Notes: generated by a model not told the origin, from the letters alone. A DNA stretch of 17,899 nucleotides from an uncultured Thermomicrobiales bacterium (GCA_902806365.1 CADCWJ010000517.1:1-17899), one strand, 5' to 3'; shown: positions 1 through 7,412, counted from the first letter of the stretch. Numbers and translations: made by a program.

Positions 1-596
1 CGCCCGCAGCCAGCCCCGCGGCGGCGGCGGGTTGCTGGGCTACCCCGCCCACGATGACCTCCGGCTACATGCAGTGGGACACCGCGCCGCAGATGGTGAT
101 CGATCCCGCGAAGGTTTACACCGCGACGGTCGCGACGAACCGTGGCGACATCGTGATCCAGCTTAATGCCGCCGCCGCGCCGGCCACGGTTAACAATTTC
201 GTCTGTCTCGCCCGCGCCGGATACTACGATGTCACGATCTTCCATCGCATCATCCAGGGATTCATGATCCAGGGCGGTGACCCGACCGGGACCGGAACGG
301 GCGGTCCTGGCTACCAGTTCAACGACGAGCTGCCTCAGGGCGAGACGCCGTACCTGCGCGGCACGATCGCGATGGCGAACTCGGGTCCAAACACCAACGG
401 GAGCCAGTTCTTCATCGTCCACCAGGATCAGCCGGTCGAGTTTCCGAAGAATTACTCGATCTTCGGCCAGGTCACCAGCGGCATCGAGGTCCTGGATACC
501 CTGACCACGGTCCCTGTTGCCGACATCGGCCGGGGCGAGGTATCGAGCCCGCAAGTAACCGTCGGAATCAAGACCATTACCATCGCCGAGCAGTAG
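1..596 (+). CDS. Cyclophilin-type peptidyl-prolyl cis-trans isomerase, 5' partial
   Basis: The protein catalyses cis-trans isomerisation of X-Pro bonds and probably assists protein folding outside the membrane. The reading frame is open to the left edge (first complete codon at base 3), so the gene starts outside the window. The ATG at 54 is internal: the frame upstream of it reads as an Ala/Pro-rich stretch typical of a linker behind an N-terminal membrane anchor or signal peptide. The isomerase domain covers about the last 160 residues and shows the cyclophilin signature in order: FHRIIQGFMIQGGD (catalytic Arg and the Phe/Gln pocket), GTGTGGPGY, RGTIAMANSGPNTNGSQFFI and IFGQV. The usual His of the GKHTVFG motif is Tyr (KNYSIFGQV). 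An inverted repeat follows 22 bases after the stop. Family assignment is firm; the location of the protein is inferred. Confidence 0.93.
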   Translation, partial: PAASPAAAAGCWATPPTMTSGYMQWDTAPQMVIDPAKVYTATVATNRGDIVIQLNAAAAPATVNNFVCLARAGYYDVTIFHRIIQGFMIQGGDPTGTGTGGPGYQFNDELPQGETPYLRGTIAMANSGPNTNGSQFFIVHQDQPVEFPKNYSIFGQVTSGIEVLDTLTTVPVADIGRGEVSSPQVTVGIKTITIAEQ

Positions 597-618
597 CCAC
601 CGGCACCATCCAGCGCGG

Positions 619-654
619 GCAGGAACGGGAGGCGTGGATGCCTCCCATTCCTGC
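619..654 (+). terminator. Hairpin terminator candidate after the cyclophilin gene
   Basis: A 15-bp inverted repeat (arms 619-633 and 640-654, 6-base loop) has a single C/A mismatch at 626/647. It begins 22 bases after the stop codon. There is no T-run behind it, as is usual for hairpins in very GC-rich genomes, so termination efficiency is uncertain. Confidence 0.55.
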
Positions 655-668
655 GTCATCGGCGGTCG

Positions 669-680
669 GCAACCGGTTGC
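669..680. promoter_or_regulatory. 12-bp perfect palindrome upstream of the secreted-protein cassette
   Basis: The sequence GCAACCGGTTGC is a perfect 12-base palindrome 46 bases before the ATG at 727. Its position fits a regulator site for the three-gene cassette. I could not assign a convincing -35/-10 pair next to it, and no regulator gene of obvious kinship is adjacent, so this is only a candidate. Confidence 0.25.
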
Positions 681-726
681 ATGTTCCAGACGTTCTGATC
701 GGGAAGGGGTCGATCAGGGCAGGAGT

Positions 727-1251
727 ATGACTGTGCAGTGGTTTGCGATCGTGGTCTTCGTCGTCGGCGCGCTCGTCCAGGGAAGGGTAGAGCCATTCGA
801 CGAGGTCCTTGGCCGCGGGTATGCCTATGCCGCAAACGACGGGGTCTACGGCATCGTGATCGATGCGCGGTATGCGCCGCGTTTCTTCAGCGACAAGCAG
901 CGCAAGACGATCGAGGGGTACTGGACGCCCACGATGGACGACATCGCACTCGTCGAGAACCTCCTGCGCAAGGTGCGCACCGACGATATCCTCCGTACCC
1001 GCGAACGCGACCGGGAGTGCGGCCCGCTTGCCGGTCGGGCGCGCGTCGATGAGCTGGTGACTCGCCAGTACGTGGGCTTCGAGGCTGACGGTACCCGGTT
1101 CGTCGAGATCATCGGCTTCTGCAGCGGGGGCCTTCCGAGCGATCCACTGGCTCGTTTGGTCGTCAACGATGGCGGTGCCTGTTACTGGAACGCGCTGGTC
1201 GACGCGGATTCCGGAAAGATCGAGCGCTATGTCGAAAATGGCCAGGCGTGA
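727..1251 (+). CDS. Small exported protein of unknown function, paralog of the next gene
   Basis: This 174-residue protein begins with a hydrophobic stretch (about residues 4-18) that looks like a signal peptide or anchor, so it is probably exported. I chose the ATG at 727 because it opens this segment; an in-frame ATG at 634 lies inside the upstream hairpin. AGGAG directly precedes the ATG with only one base between, which is unusually close. Motifs in the C-terminal half are YWTPT (65-69), RQYVGF (113-118), GFC (130-132) and DGGAC (148-152). The same motifs in the same order occur in the next protein, so the two are tandem paralogs. Cys131 (in GFC) and Cys152 are shared and could form a disulfide. 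I recall similar YWTPT...GFC...DGG-C proteins of unknown function in other bacteria; no activity is known to me. Confidence 0.85.
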   Translation: MTVQWFAIVVFVVGALVQGRVEPFDEVLGRGYAYAANDGVYGIVIDARYAPRFFSDKQRKTIEGYWTPTMDDIALVENLLRKVRTDDILRTRERDRECGPLAGRARVDELVTRQYVGFEADGTRFVEIIGFCSGGLPSDPLARLVVNDGGACYWNALVDADSGKIERYVENGQA

Positions 1252-1281
1252 AGCGCGCGCGGGCCAGGAACGGAGCGGGAC

Positions 1282-1797
1282 ATGAACCTGATCATCTGGA
1301 TTTTCGTGGCACTCGTCGGCCTCTTCGTGTTTTGGCAAGCAGAGCAGGTCGACTGCTCGACCTCCCCCGGTGGGACAGCTGCATGCCCCGCTCGTCGAGT
1401 GGTGGTAGCCACTCCCGTGCTCATTCGGAACGAGAGCTGGGAGTGGGAAGAGATCGCCGTCGGCGAGATCAACGGCGTGGTCGTCCCGGAGCGGGCCGCC
1501 AGTTCACTTGTCTTCGGCACGTATGACGACTATTGGACGCCGACCCTGACGGATGTCGAAACCGTCGAGGCGGCGATCGCCGCCGAGCAGGGTCAGCTCG
1601 ACCACATGCGGCAATATGCCGGATTCGTCGAGAACGGCGAGCGCAAAGTCTTCGTCAACGGCTTCTGCGACGCGTTGGGCATCGATTGGACGTCCGCGCC
1701 CGTCCTCGTCGATGACGGCGGCGAGTGCTTCTTTACGGCAATCTACAACATCGACCAGGACGAGCTCGAAACGTTCCGCTTCAATGGCCCGGGATAG
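1282..1797 (+). CDS. Small exported protein of unknown function, paralog of the preceding gene
   Basis: This 171-residue protein has an N-terminal hydrophobic segment (residues 3-18) followed by Cys25 and Cys35. Its start is supported by GGAG at 1272-1275, six bases before the ATG. The C-terminal half repeats the pattern of the upstream protein: YWTPT (84-88), RQYAGF (110-115), GFC (127-129) and DGGEC (145-149). The region between signal and motif block differs completely between the two copies, so they share only one domain. The gene lies 30 bases behind its paralog and overlaps the next gene by 14 bases, which points to one transcript. No catalytic signature is visible; an envelope or extracellular role is inferred only from the signal. 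Confidence 0.87.
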   Translation: MNLIIWIFVALVGLFVFWQAEQVDCSTSPGGTAACPARRVVVATPVLIRNESWEWEEIAVGEINGVVVPERAASSLVFGTYDDYWTPTLTDVETVEAAIAAEQGQLDHMRQYAGFVENGERKVFVNGFCDALGIDWTSAPVLVDDGGECFFTAIYNIDQDELETFRFNGPG

Positions 1798-2593
1798 TCA
1801 CCTTCACCGCCCGCTCCTTGTCGTTTCGCTGGTGTTGATGCTGCTTCACTCCAGCGCGCTGGCACCCATGCCCGCTCCCATGTCAGCTTCGCAAGCGGCG
1901 TCGGCCTGCGCCAGGCCGGCGAGCCGGATACTCGCCGACGAGGGGTCGGCGCTGGTATCGGTCGATCCGGTCAGCGGCGACCGCGTCCCGATCCCCGTGC
2001 CTGAGCCTCGCCGGGTCATTGTGCTTCACGCATCCGGCTTCGTGCTCGTCGAGGACTCCCGGAGCCGATGGATGCTCGTTCCGGTCACCGGCGGGGCGGC
2101 GGTGCCTGTCCCGGAGCCCGTTGCCGCCGCGCTTCGGGTGGGGCGGATGCTTTCGCTTCCCGCTCCGCGCTGGGTGGTGGACCAGCAGCCGCTGGCGGAC
2201 ACGATCGTTTATCGCGTGCTCGACCGTTCCACTGGTGCCATCGCGGTCACGCTTTCGTTCCCACGGCGGATCGAGTTGGCGACCAGCGCGTCCTCCCCCG
2301 ATGGACGCTTCTTCGTCCATGTCCAGGCGAACAACGTCGCCTCCGACGTGGTCGTCGTCGATGCCTGGACGAAGCGCCAGCAGAGCGGCACACTCCCGCA
2401 CAATGCGCGGTTGGCCGCCTTCGCGATGTCGCTGACGTTCAGCCCCGATGCCTCATGCCTCGCGATCTCGATGGAGCGGGAAGGCGATGCGCACCCCGAG
2501 ACCTGGGTGATCGGTCTCACCACCTCGGATGAGATCGCACCTTGGCGGGTGGATGTGGGGTATGTGCTCGCCTGGGTAGCAACGGATGAATGA
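1784..2593 (+). CDS. Exported beta-propeller-like protein of unknown function
   Basis: This 269-residue protein starts at an ATG inside the last codons of the upstream gene (14-base overlap), which suggests translational coupling. Residues about 9-26 form a hydrophobic signal peptide after basic residues (MARDSHLHRP). The mature part is rich in beta-strand-like alternation, and two stretches resemble blades of a TolB/WD40-type propeller: SSPDGRFFVHVQ and TFSPDASCLAISME. The length would give only about four blades, so it may be a partial or divergent propeller. No enzyme motif is seen. It is the last gene of the cassette and ends two bases from the stop of the convergent transporter gene. Function unknown; the fold is an inference from the SPDG/SPDA motifs. 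Confidence 0.8.
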   Translation: MARDSHLHRPLLVVSLVLMLLHSSALAPMPAPMSASQAASACARPASRILADEGSALVSVDPVSGDRVPIPVPEPRRVIVLHASGFVLVEDSRSRWMLVPVTGGAAVPVPEPVAAALRVGRMLSLPAPRWVVDQQPLADTIVYRVLDRSTGAIAVTLSFPRRIELATSASSPDGRFFVHVQANNVASDVVVVDAWTKRQQSGTLPHNARLAAFAMSLTFSPDASCLAISMEREGDAHPETWVIGLTTSDEIAPWRVDVGYVLAWVATDE

Positions 2594-2595
2594 CG

Positions 2596-4068
2596 CTACG
2601 TCTGGGGCAGTGGTGCGGTGAGTGGGGAGCGCCGGCCAAAGCCATGAGCCACCATCGCGGCGATCACGATGCAGACGGCGATCCCGACCGCGATTGGCTT
2701 GACGCCGAAGATGTCGGTCGCGAGCCCCGCGAGCAGCGTCGGGATCAGCGAGCCGATATTTCCGATCAGGCTCTGCGTCGCGATCACCTGCCCCCGCATG
2801 TGGGACGGCGAGCGCGCCAGCAGGATCGAACGCGCCGAGACGTTGACGATCGCCGAGGCGCATCCGGCGGGGATCGAGACGAGCATCGCCACCGAGATCA
2901 AGGGGGAGATCCGGAGGGCGTCGGTGATGCTGTCGAGGGGCAGCCGCAGGGTGTCGTTGAGTACGTTGTAGGTTGATTCGACAAACCCGAGTGCCGCGAC
3001 ACAAGCCGCGAACCCGAACAGCGACAGCGTTGCGCTGTGTTGCTCGCCGATCAGCCGGGCGAGCTTCGGCGCCACCCGGAGCCCGAGGACCAGCCCCAGC
3101 GCGGCCGGGGCGAACACGAATACCGTGTTCTCCTTGGATGTCCCCAGCACCCGCTCGAGGTAGAACGGCATAATCACCACTAGCGCGCTCATTCCCACAC
3201 CCACGAGAACGTCGTCAATGATCGCCTCGAACGTCAGGCGATCGACTCGCGCAAAACGCCATCCATTGCCGAGCGCCTGCCGCAGCGATCGGTTCACGGT
3301 GCGCCGCGTCAGCCGGTGCGAACTCCGGGTCGGCAGCAGCGCCGAGAGTGCGGCGGACACGAGCCAGAAAAAGCCGCAGACGAGGAAGACCAGGCGCGGC
3401 CCCCCCATGCGGAGCAGGATTGGGGCGGCAATGATCAGCCCCATCACCTGCGAGATCGTGAGCGCCAGGTTGAAGAGGGACTGGGCGTTGAGATAGCGAT
3501 CGCGCGGGACGATCTCGGCCAGTACCGACGCCTCGGCCGGCGAGTAGAACTGGTGGATGATCCAGATCCCGAGCGTTGCCGCGAACACGCCGACAAGAGT
3601 TGGGTCCGAAGACATCAGGCAGACCATGAACAAAAAACGAAAGAGGTTGAGGGCCAGCAGCAGCCATTTCCGCGACACCGTGTCGACCACGATGCCCGCC
3701 GGCAGCCCGAACGCGATCGATGGGATGATCGAGCAGATCACGAACAGCGAGTTGAAGAACGACCGGTTGGAGAGGTCGACGACCAGGATCAACAAGGCGT
3801 AGAGCAAGGCGCCCTGTGCCGTCTGCGAGAACAGGCGCGACAGCCACAGCACCCGGAAATACGGCTCGTCGAGCAGGGACGAGGGGGACGGGACCAGGGT
3901 CGAGCGACCGCGCCGGATCACTGCCCGCGAGACCCGGCCAAGCCGGCCCGGCCCCAACGGGTTGAGGTTAGGGGCATGGGCTCCGAAGATCCCGCCGATC
4001 GGCTGGACCTCGACGCTCAGGGTTTGCTCGCTGGTCAAATCCTCCAGATCGAGCTGGTCCGATCGCAT
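2596..4068 (-). CDS. MFS transporter, efflux type
   Basis: A 490-residue integral membrane protein with about twelve hydrophobic segments between residue 95 and the C-terminus, in the style of the MFS_3 (enterobactin exporter/macrolide efflux MefA) group. Features include YFRVLWLSRLFSQTAQGALLYAL at the first helix and the cytoplasmic loop GIVVDTVSRKWLL after helix 2. The first ~90 residues are hydrophilic, longer than usual for the family. The start is uncertain: ATG 4068 has no clear ribosome binding site, while an in-frame ATG at 4233 has AAGGGAG seven bases upstream but would add 55 Arg/Pro-rich residues encoded across a large DNA hairpin. I prefer 4068 with a structured leader, without certainty. 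The substrate cannot be read from the sequence. The gene converges on the exported-protein cassette with a two-base gap. Confidence 0.88.
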   Translation of the reverse strand: MRSDQLDLEDLTSEQTLSVEVQPIGGIFGAHAPNLNPLGPGRLGRVSRAVIRRGRSTLVPSPSSLLDEPYFRVLWLSRLFSQTAQGALLYALLILVVDLSNRSFFNSLFVICSIIPSIAFGLPAGIVVDTVSRKWLLLALNLFRFLFMVCLMSSDPTLVGVFAATLGIWIIHQFYSPAEASVLAEIVPRDRYLNAQSLFNLALTISQVMGLIIAAPILLRMGGPRLVFLVCGFFWLVSAALSALLPTRSSHRLTRRTVNRSLRQALGNGWRFARVDRLTFEAIIDDVLVGVGMSALVVIMPFYLERVLGTSKENTVFVFAPAALGLVLGLRVAPKLARLIGEQHSATLSLFGFAACVAALGFVESTYNVLNDTLRLPLDSITDALRISPLISVAMLVSIPAGCASAIVNVSARSILLARSPSHMRGQVIATQSLIGNIGSLIPTLLAGLATDIFGVKPIAVGIAVCIVIAAMVAHGFGRRSPLTAPLPQT

Positions 4069-4090
4069 CTGGCTGGACCGGCTGGGCTGC

Positions 4091-4169
4091 GCTCCACGCG
4101 CGCGCTTCCGCACGGGAGTTGCGGAACGCCGGGTGCGCGAGCGTGGAGCACGGTCCGGTCCACGGACCG
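4091..4169 (-). promoter_or_regulatory. Structured leader of the MFS gene: two stable hairpins
   Basis: Arms 4091-4099 and 4141-4149 pair perfectly (GCTCCACGC/GCGTGGAGC). After one mismatch, 4101-4105 pair with 4135-4139. The inner arms TTCCGCA (4106-4112) and TGCGGAA (4120-4126) close a 7-base loop, leaving an 8-base bulge at 4127-4134. That is 21 base pairs in 59 bases. A second hairpin (CGGTCCG/CGGACCG, 4151-4157 and 4163-4169) follows. On the transcript the large hairpin ends 22 bases before the ATG at 4068. No T-run follows, so translational control is more likely than termination. If translation starts at 4233 these bases are coding instead. Confidence 0.45.
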
Positions 4170-4225
4170 CCCTCCCACCGGGTGCGTCCCTCTCATGGGT
4201 TGTCAGGCCGTCGCCCGCTCCGGAT

Positions 4226-4286
4226 CCGGTCATCCGCCGGCTCCCTTCCCCGCCGCCAGGCGGTCATCCGCGGTTCGCCGGCTCCC
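4226..4286 (-). repeat. Imperfect direct repeat upstream of the MFS gene
   Basis: On the plus strand CGGTCATCCGC occurs at 4227-4237 and again at 4261-4271. Each copy is followed by CCGGCTCCC, directly in the first and after a 7-base insertion in the second. On the minus strand each copy reads as GGGAGCCGGC followed by GGATGACCG, so each carries a ribosome-binding-like GGGAG and an ATG (4267 and 4233). The two ATGs are in different frames; the 4267 one opens a 24-codon ORF ending at 4193. The repeat spacing is 34 bases. Confidence 0.4.
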
Positions 4287-4320
4287 GGCACCTTCGAGGC
4301 GGGCACACCGGCCGACCGCG

Positions 4321-4869
4321 TCAGCCGGTGAATGGCAGAAGATCACGCACGCCATTCTCCACCGCCGAGCGCACGACATCCAGCGACGGCAGGATATCCA
4401 TGAACGCGGTCAGCAAGAGGAGATTGCCGACGATTAGCAGGATGATGATCGCAATCGGACCGATCATTCCGAGATTGCTCATCAGCGAACCGAACCGGAA
4501 CATGTTCAGGCCGAACAGGAGGAACAACACCCATCCGACCCCGACGAGCACCGCACCCAACGCTTGCTGGTCCGGGGACACCGGCGCACGCCAGATATGG
4601 ACAGCCACGATCCCGATCGCCAGGATCACGCCCGGCACCACCAGCAAGGCGACGAGTGCCCAGCCCTGCTGCACGGCGCGCGATCGCGGGAGGGACCGGA
4701 TGGCCCGGTGCTGATGTGGCCACGCCCCGTCGATCGCGGTTTCGACCGCCTGGATCGTGAACACCAGCGCCAGCGACAGCGCGATCAGCAACCACCACAG
4801 CCGTGAGTTGAATGGCCCCTGGGGGATTCGGCTCCAGTCCCAGTCGCCGAAGTTAAAGAATTCAGGCAT
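4321..4869 (-). CDS. Four-helix integral membrane protein of unknown function
   Basis: A 182-residue protein with four hydrophobic segments at about residues 25-42, 68-92, 103-125 and 133-158, so an inner-membrane location is likely. The N-terminus is aromatic and acidic (MPEFFNFGDWDW). The loop between helices 1 and 2 is basic (RAIRSLPRSRAVQ), which by the positive-inside rule places it in the cytoplasm. No catalytic or transport motif is recognised. It lies on the same strand as, and upstream of, the MFS gene, 87 or 252 bases away depending on the MFS start, so co-transcription is possible but unproven. The 241-base gap upstream to the aminotransferase stop shows only an imperfect direct repeat (GGAGCGGTCCGCC near 5014, GGAGCGGGTCCGCC near 5043) and no clear promoter. 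Confidence 0.8.
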   Translation of the reverse strand: MPEFFNFGDWDWSRIPQGPFNSRLWWLLIALSLALVFTIQAVETAIDGAWPHQHRAIRSLPRSRAVQQGWALVALLVVPGVILAIGIVAVHIWRAPVSPDQQALGAVLVGVGWVLFLLFGLNMFRFGSLMSNLGMIGPIAIIILLIVGNLLLLTAFMDILPSLDVVRSAVENGVRDLLPFTG

Positions 4870-5110
4870 GATGCTGAGCGTTCACCAGACGTTTCAATCC
4901 CACCCTCGACATGGTGCGATGGCGACCATGACGGCCCCCGCGCGACCACGGGATATGCGCCGGGGCCAGCATTCGCGGGGCTCCAGCCTTTCGAGCGTAG
5001 CACACCCGGTCGGGGAGCGGTCCGCCTTGTCCCCTCGCCGATGGAGCGGGTCCGCCGTCTTCCCGTGATCATGGCCGCCGCGCGAATCGGATCAGGTTCG
5101 CTATCCCACG

Positions 5111-6349
5111 CTAGTCTGCGGCGTACTGACGGATCGTTTCCGCCAGGCGTCGGACTCCCTCGACGATGCGATCTTCCGGAACCGTCGAGTAACTCAGCCG
5201 GATTGTGTTGAACCGATCCTGGTTTGGATAGAACCAGTGTCCGGGAAAGAAGATCACCCCACGTGTGGCGGACTGCTCGGACAGCCGCGCGGTGTTGATC
5301 GACGACGGCACCGTGATCCAGACGAAGAAGCCGCCGCCCGGGCGCGTCCAGCTCACTCCCTCGGGCATGTATGTAGCGAGGGCCGACAGCATCGCGTCGC
5401 GGCGCGACCGGTAGACATCGCGCGCGCCGGCGACATGGCCGTCCAGGAAGTCGACCGCCGTGTGGTAAACGGTGCGCATCGTGATCCGGTCGTTGCTGAT
5501 GTCCATGACCTCGCGATTGGCGAGCAGGAGGCGGTGGATCTCCGGCCGCGCCACCGACCACCCCGTCCTGATCCCCGGGGCAATCGTCTTCGAAAACGTG
5601 CCCAGGTAGATCACGTCGTCCCCAAGTGTCCAGATCGGCGGCACCGGTTCGCCGTCGTACTGAAGCTCGCAATAGGGATCGTCTTCCACGATCACCACGT
5701 TGTGCGCGCGCGCCAGCTCGACCATCCGCACTCGCCGATCGAGCGGCAGGGTCGAGCCGGTGGGATTCTGGAACGTCGGAATCGTGTAGATCATTTTCGC
5801 GCGCGGCTCGTCGCGCAGTGCCGCCTCCAGCGCGTCCATGCGCATTCCCGAGTCATCCAGATCGACCGGGACGATCCGCACGCCGTACGTCTGGAAGATC
5901 TCGAGTGCGCCGAGAAACGTCGGGTTTTCGACGATCACCGCGTCGCCCTCTTCGAGAAAGACGCGGGCCGCGAGGTCGATCCCCTGGGTGCTCCCCGATG
6001 TCACCAGGATCTGCTCTGGCGCCGCCCGCATCCCGCGGGCGATGAGCCGCTCGGCAATCAGGTCGCGGAGCAGGCTGAACCCCGCCTGCTCGCCATATCC
6101 GAGGCAGGCAGGCGCATCCTGCCAGGCCTTCACCGACGCCTCCCGGAGCCGTTCGACCGGCATCATTTCCTTTGCCGGTGCGCCATCGCCGAAGTAGACC
6201 GGATCATCGTGCTGGGCGAATTGCTTGAGCAGTTCGGTCCAGATCGAGTCGCCGGCGAAGGCGGCGTTGCGCGAAGCGACGCGAGCCGCCAGCGAGAAGA
6301 TTGGTGTGTCGTGCGCCGTGGTCGCGGCGTCGATCAGGGACGTGGCCAT
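5111..6349 (-). CDS. PLP-dependent aminotransferase, fold type I (2-aminoadipate/MocR-domain-like)
   Basis: This 412-residue cytoplasmic enzyme transfers an amino group between an amino acid and a 2-oxo acid using pyridoxal phosphate. Motifs in order: SGSTQG (118-123, phosphate binding), NPTG (195-198), EDDPYCELQYDG (222-233, with the Asp that contacts the pyridine nitrogen and the Tyr near O3'), TFSKTIAPGIRTGW with the Schiff-base Lys254, PGGGFFVW (337-344), and Arg384 in IRLSYS for the substrate carboxylate. This pattern matches the LysN/2-aminoadipate aminotransferase and MocR catalytic-domain group; there is no N-terminal HTH. ATG 6349 is chosen because AAAGGA lies nine bases upstream; the longer frame to 6502 adds non-conserved residues. 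The substrate is unknown: lysine/aminoadipate, aromatic or branched-chain amino acids are all possible. Confidence 0.92.
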   Translation of the reverse strand: MATSLIDAATTAHDTPIFSLAARVASRNAAFAGDSIWTELLKQFAQHDDPVYFGDGAPAKEMMPVERLREASVKAWQDAPACLGYGEQAGFSLLRDLIAERLIARGMRAAPEQILVTSGSTQGIDLAARVFLEEGDAVIVENPTFLGALEIFQTYGVRIVPVDLDDSGMRMDALEAALRDEPRAKMIYTIPTFQNPTGSTLPLDRRVRMVELARAHNVVIVEDDPYCELQYDGEPVPPIWTLGDDVIYLGTFSKTIAPGIRTGWSVARPEIHRLLLANREVMDISNDRITMRTVYHTAVDFLDGHVAGARDVYRSRRDAMLSALATYMPEGVSWTRPGGGFFVWITVPSSINTARLSEQSATRGVIFFPGHWFYPNQDRFNTIRLSYSTVPEDRIVEGVRRLAETIRQYAAD

Positions 6350-6479
6350 CGGTTGTGATCCTTTGCGTGGTGAGCGTGCGGTGGAGGTCGCGACAACGGG
6401 AGGCACACGCTCTCGTTGCAGGTGGGGTTCGGGCCGCCGCGCGGAAACGGGTCCACCAGGACGGCCAGCCTGTACCGTT

Positions 6480-6521
6480 CTGACGCTGGCACCCGAATGC
6501 ATGCATCCGGGTTGCCGTCAG
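6480..6521 (-). terminator. Hairpin between the alanyl-tRNA editing and aminotransferase genes
   Basis: The core ACCCGAATGCA/TGCATCCGGGT (6491-6501, 6502-6512) is a 22-base palindrome with one mismatch. Outer arms CTGACG (6480-6485) and CGTCAG (6516-6521) add six more pairs across small internal loops. It begins five bases after the stop of the upstream minus-strand gene. No T-run follows, so it could be a terminator without U-tract, an RNA-processing site or a protein-binding palindrome. Confidence 0.45.
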
Positions 6522-6525
6522 ACGA

Positions 6526-7284
6526 TCAGGCGCTGGTAGGGGGACAGGTGAGGGTAACTTCGAGGCGCTTGTTGCGCTTGCCCTTGGAGCGCGTGCCGGT
6601 CACGGCCAGCCCGCCCACTTCCCGGGTGTTGGCGACGTGCGTGCCGCCGTCGGCCTGAAGGTCCAGGCCCACGATCTCGACGGTGCGGACCTCGCTGATC
6701 CCGGGCGGCAGCAGATTGATCTTCGTCCGGATCAGGTCCGGGATCGCGAATGCCTCGTCACGCGGAAGAATCCGCACGCGAATGTCCCGCTCGCTGGAGA
6801 GTTCGGCATTCGCCCGTGAAAGAATCTCGGTGACACGATCCGGCGTAAAGTCGGCGCTGTCCATCTCGAAATCCATCCGGGCGTGGTCGGGCGTCATGTT
6901 GCCCCCGGTGACCTGCGCGCCGTAATCCCGGAAGACCACGCCGCAGAGAACATGGAGGGCGGTGTGCGTCCGCATCAGTTGGTAACGGCGCTCCCAGTCG
7001 ATATCGCCGGTCACGGTTGCGCCAGCTTTGGGCAGCGCGGCTTCGTCCGCGAGGATATGCAGGACCTGGTCACCGGCCTTGCGGACCTCGGTCACGGTAC
7101 TGGTGATCGAATCGAACAGAAGGGAGCCGGTATCGCAGGGCTGGCCACCGCCGCCAGGGTAGAACGCGGTCCGGTCGAGGGTGACGGCGCGTGTTGCGGG
7201 GTCGACCGACACGACCTCGGCGGAGAAGTTCCGCTGGTAGCTATCGGTCTGGTACAGCAACTCGGTTGCGGTCCGCTCGGCCAT
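6526..7284 (-). CDS. Alanyl-tRNA editing protein, AlaX-like
   Basis: A 252-residue free-standing editing hydrolase that should deacylate Ser- or Gly-tRNA(Ala). The N-terminal OB-like part has the family motif FYPGGGGQPCDTG (41-53). The second half is the tRNA-SAD/editing domain with HTALH (His107, His111), the first metal-ligand pair, and DGGTHVANTREVGG (212-225), where His216 completes the zinc site. The Cys of the classical CGGTH motif is Asp212 here, a variant I recall in many bacterial AlaX proteins (QADGGTHV). There is no aminoacylation domain, so it is not alanyl-tRNA synthetase. ATG 7284 has GGAG eight bases upstream; the longer open frame upstream of it runs through the HxlR gene and is not coding. 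A promoter candidate lies at 7413-7442. Confidence 0.93.
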   Translation of the reverse strand: MAERTATELLYQTDSYQRNFSAEVVSVDPATRAVTLDRTAFYPGGGGQPCDTGSLLFDSITSTVTEVRKAGDQVLHILADEAALPKAGATVTGDIDWERRYQLMRTHTALHVLCGVVFRDYGAQVTGGNMTPDHARMDFEMDSADFTPDRVTEILSRANAELSSERDIRVRILPRDEAFAIPDLIRTKINLLPPGISEVRTVEIVGLDLQADGGTHVANTREVGGLAVTGTRSKGKRNKRLEVTLTCPPTSA

Positions 7285-7412
7285 CGCCGGAACTCCGTGT
7301 GTGTCGGCTCGCGGATGATCGACGATGCGCGAGACGCGTGATGGACAGTGGGATACGGGCATCGACAAGCGCGGAGCGACGGGAGGTCCGCCCGCCGTAC
7401 ATTGCTGACCTG

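Noticed and set aside
577..1338. 253-codon minus-strand open frame
   Set aside because: Antisense to the first two exported-protein genes, which share motifs with each other on the plus strand.
4160..4286. T-box or known riboswitch in the MFS leader
   Set aside because: I could not find the conserved T-box sequence or the core motifs of the cobalamin, SAM, TPP or ydaO classes; only generic hairpins and a direct repeat are supported.
3316..4437. 373-codon plus-strand open frame
   Set aside because: Antisense to the MFS gene and highly charged throughout, as expected for a shadow of a membrane protein in GC-rich DNA; no family motif.
5237..6358. 373-codon plus-strand open frame
   Set aside because: Antisense to the aminotransferase, whose catalytic motifs are complete on the minus strand.
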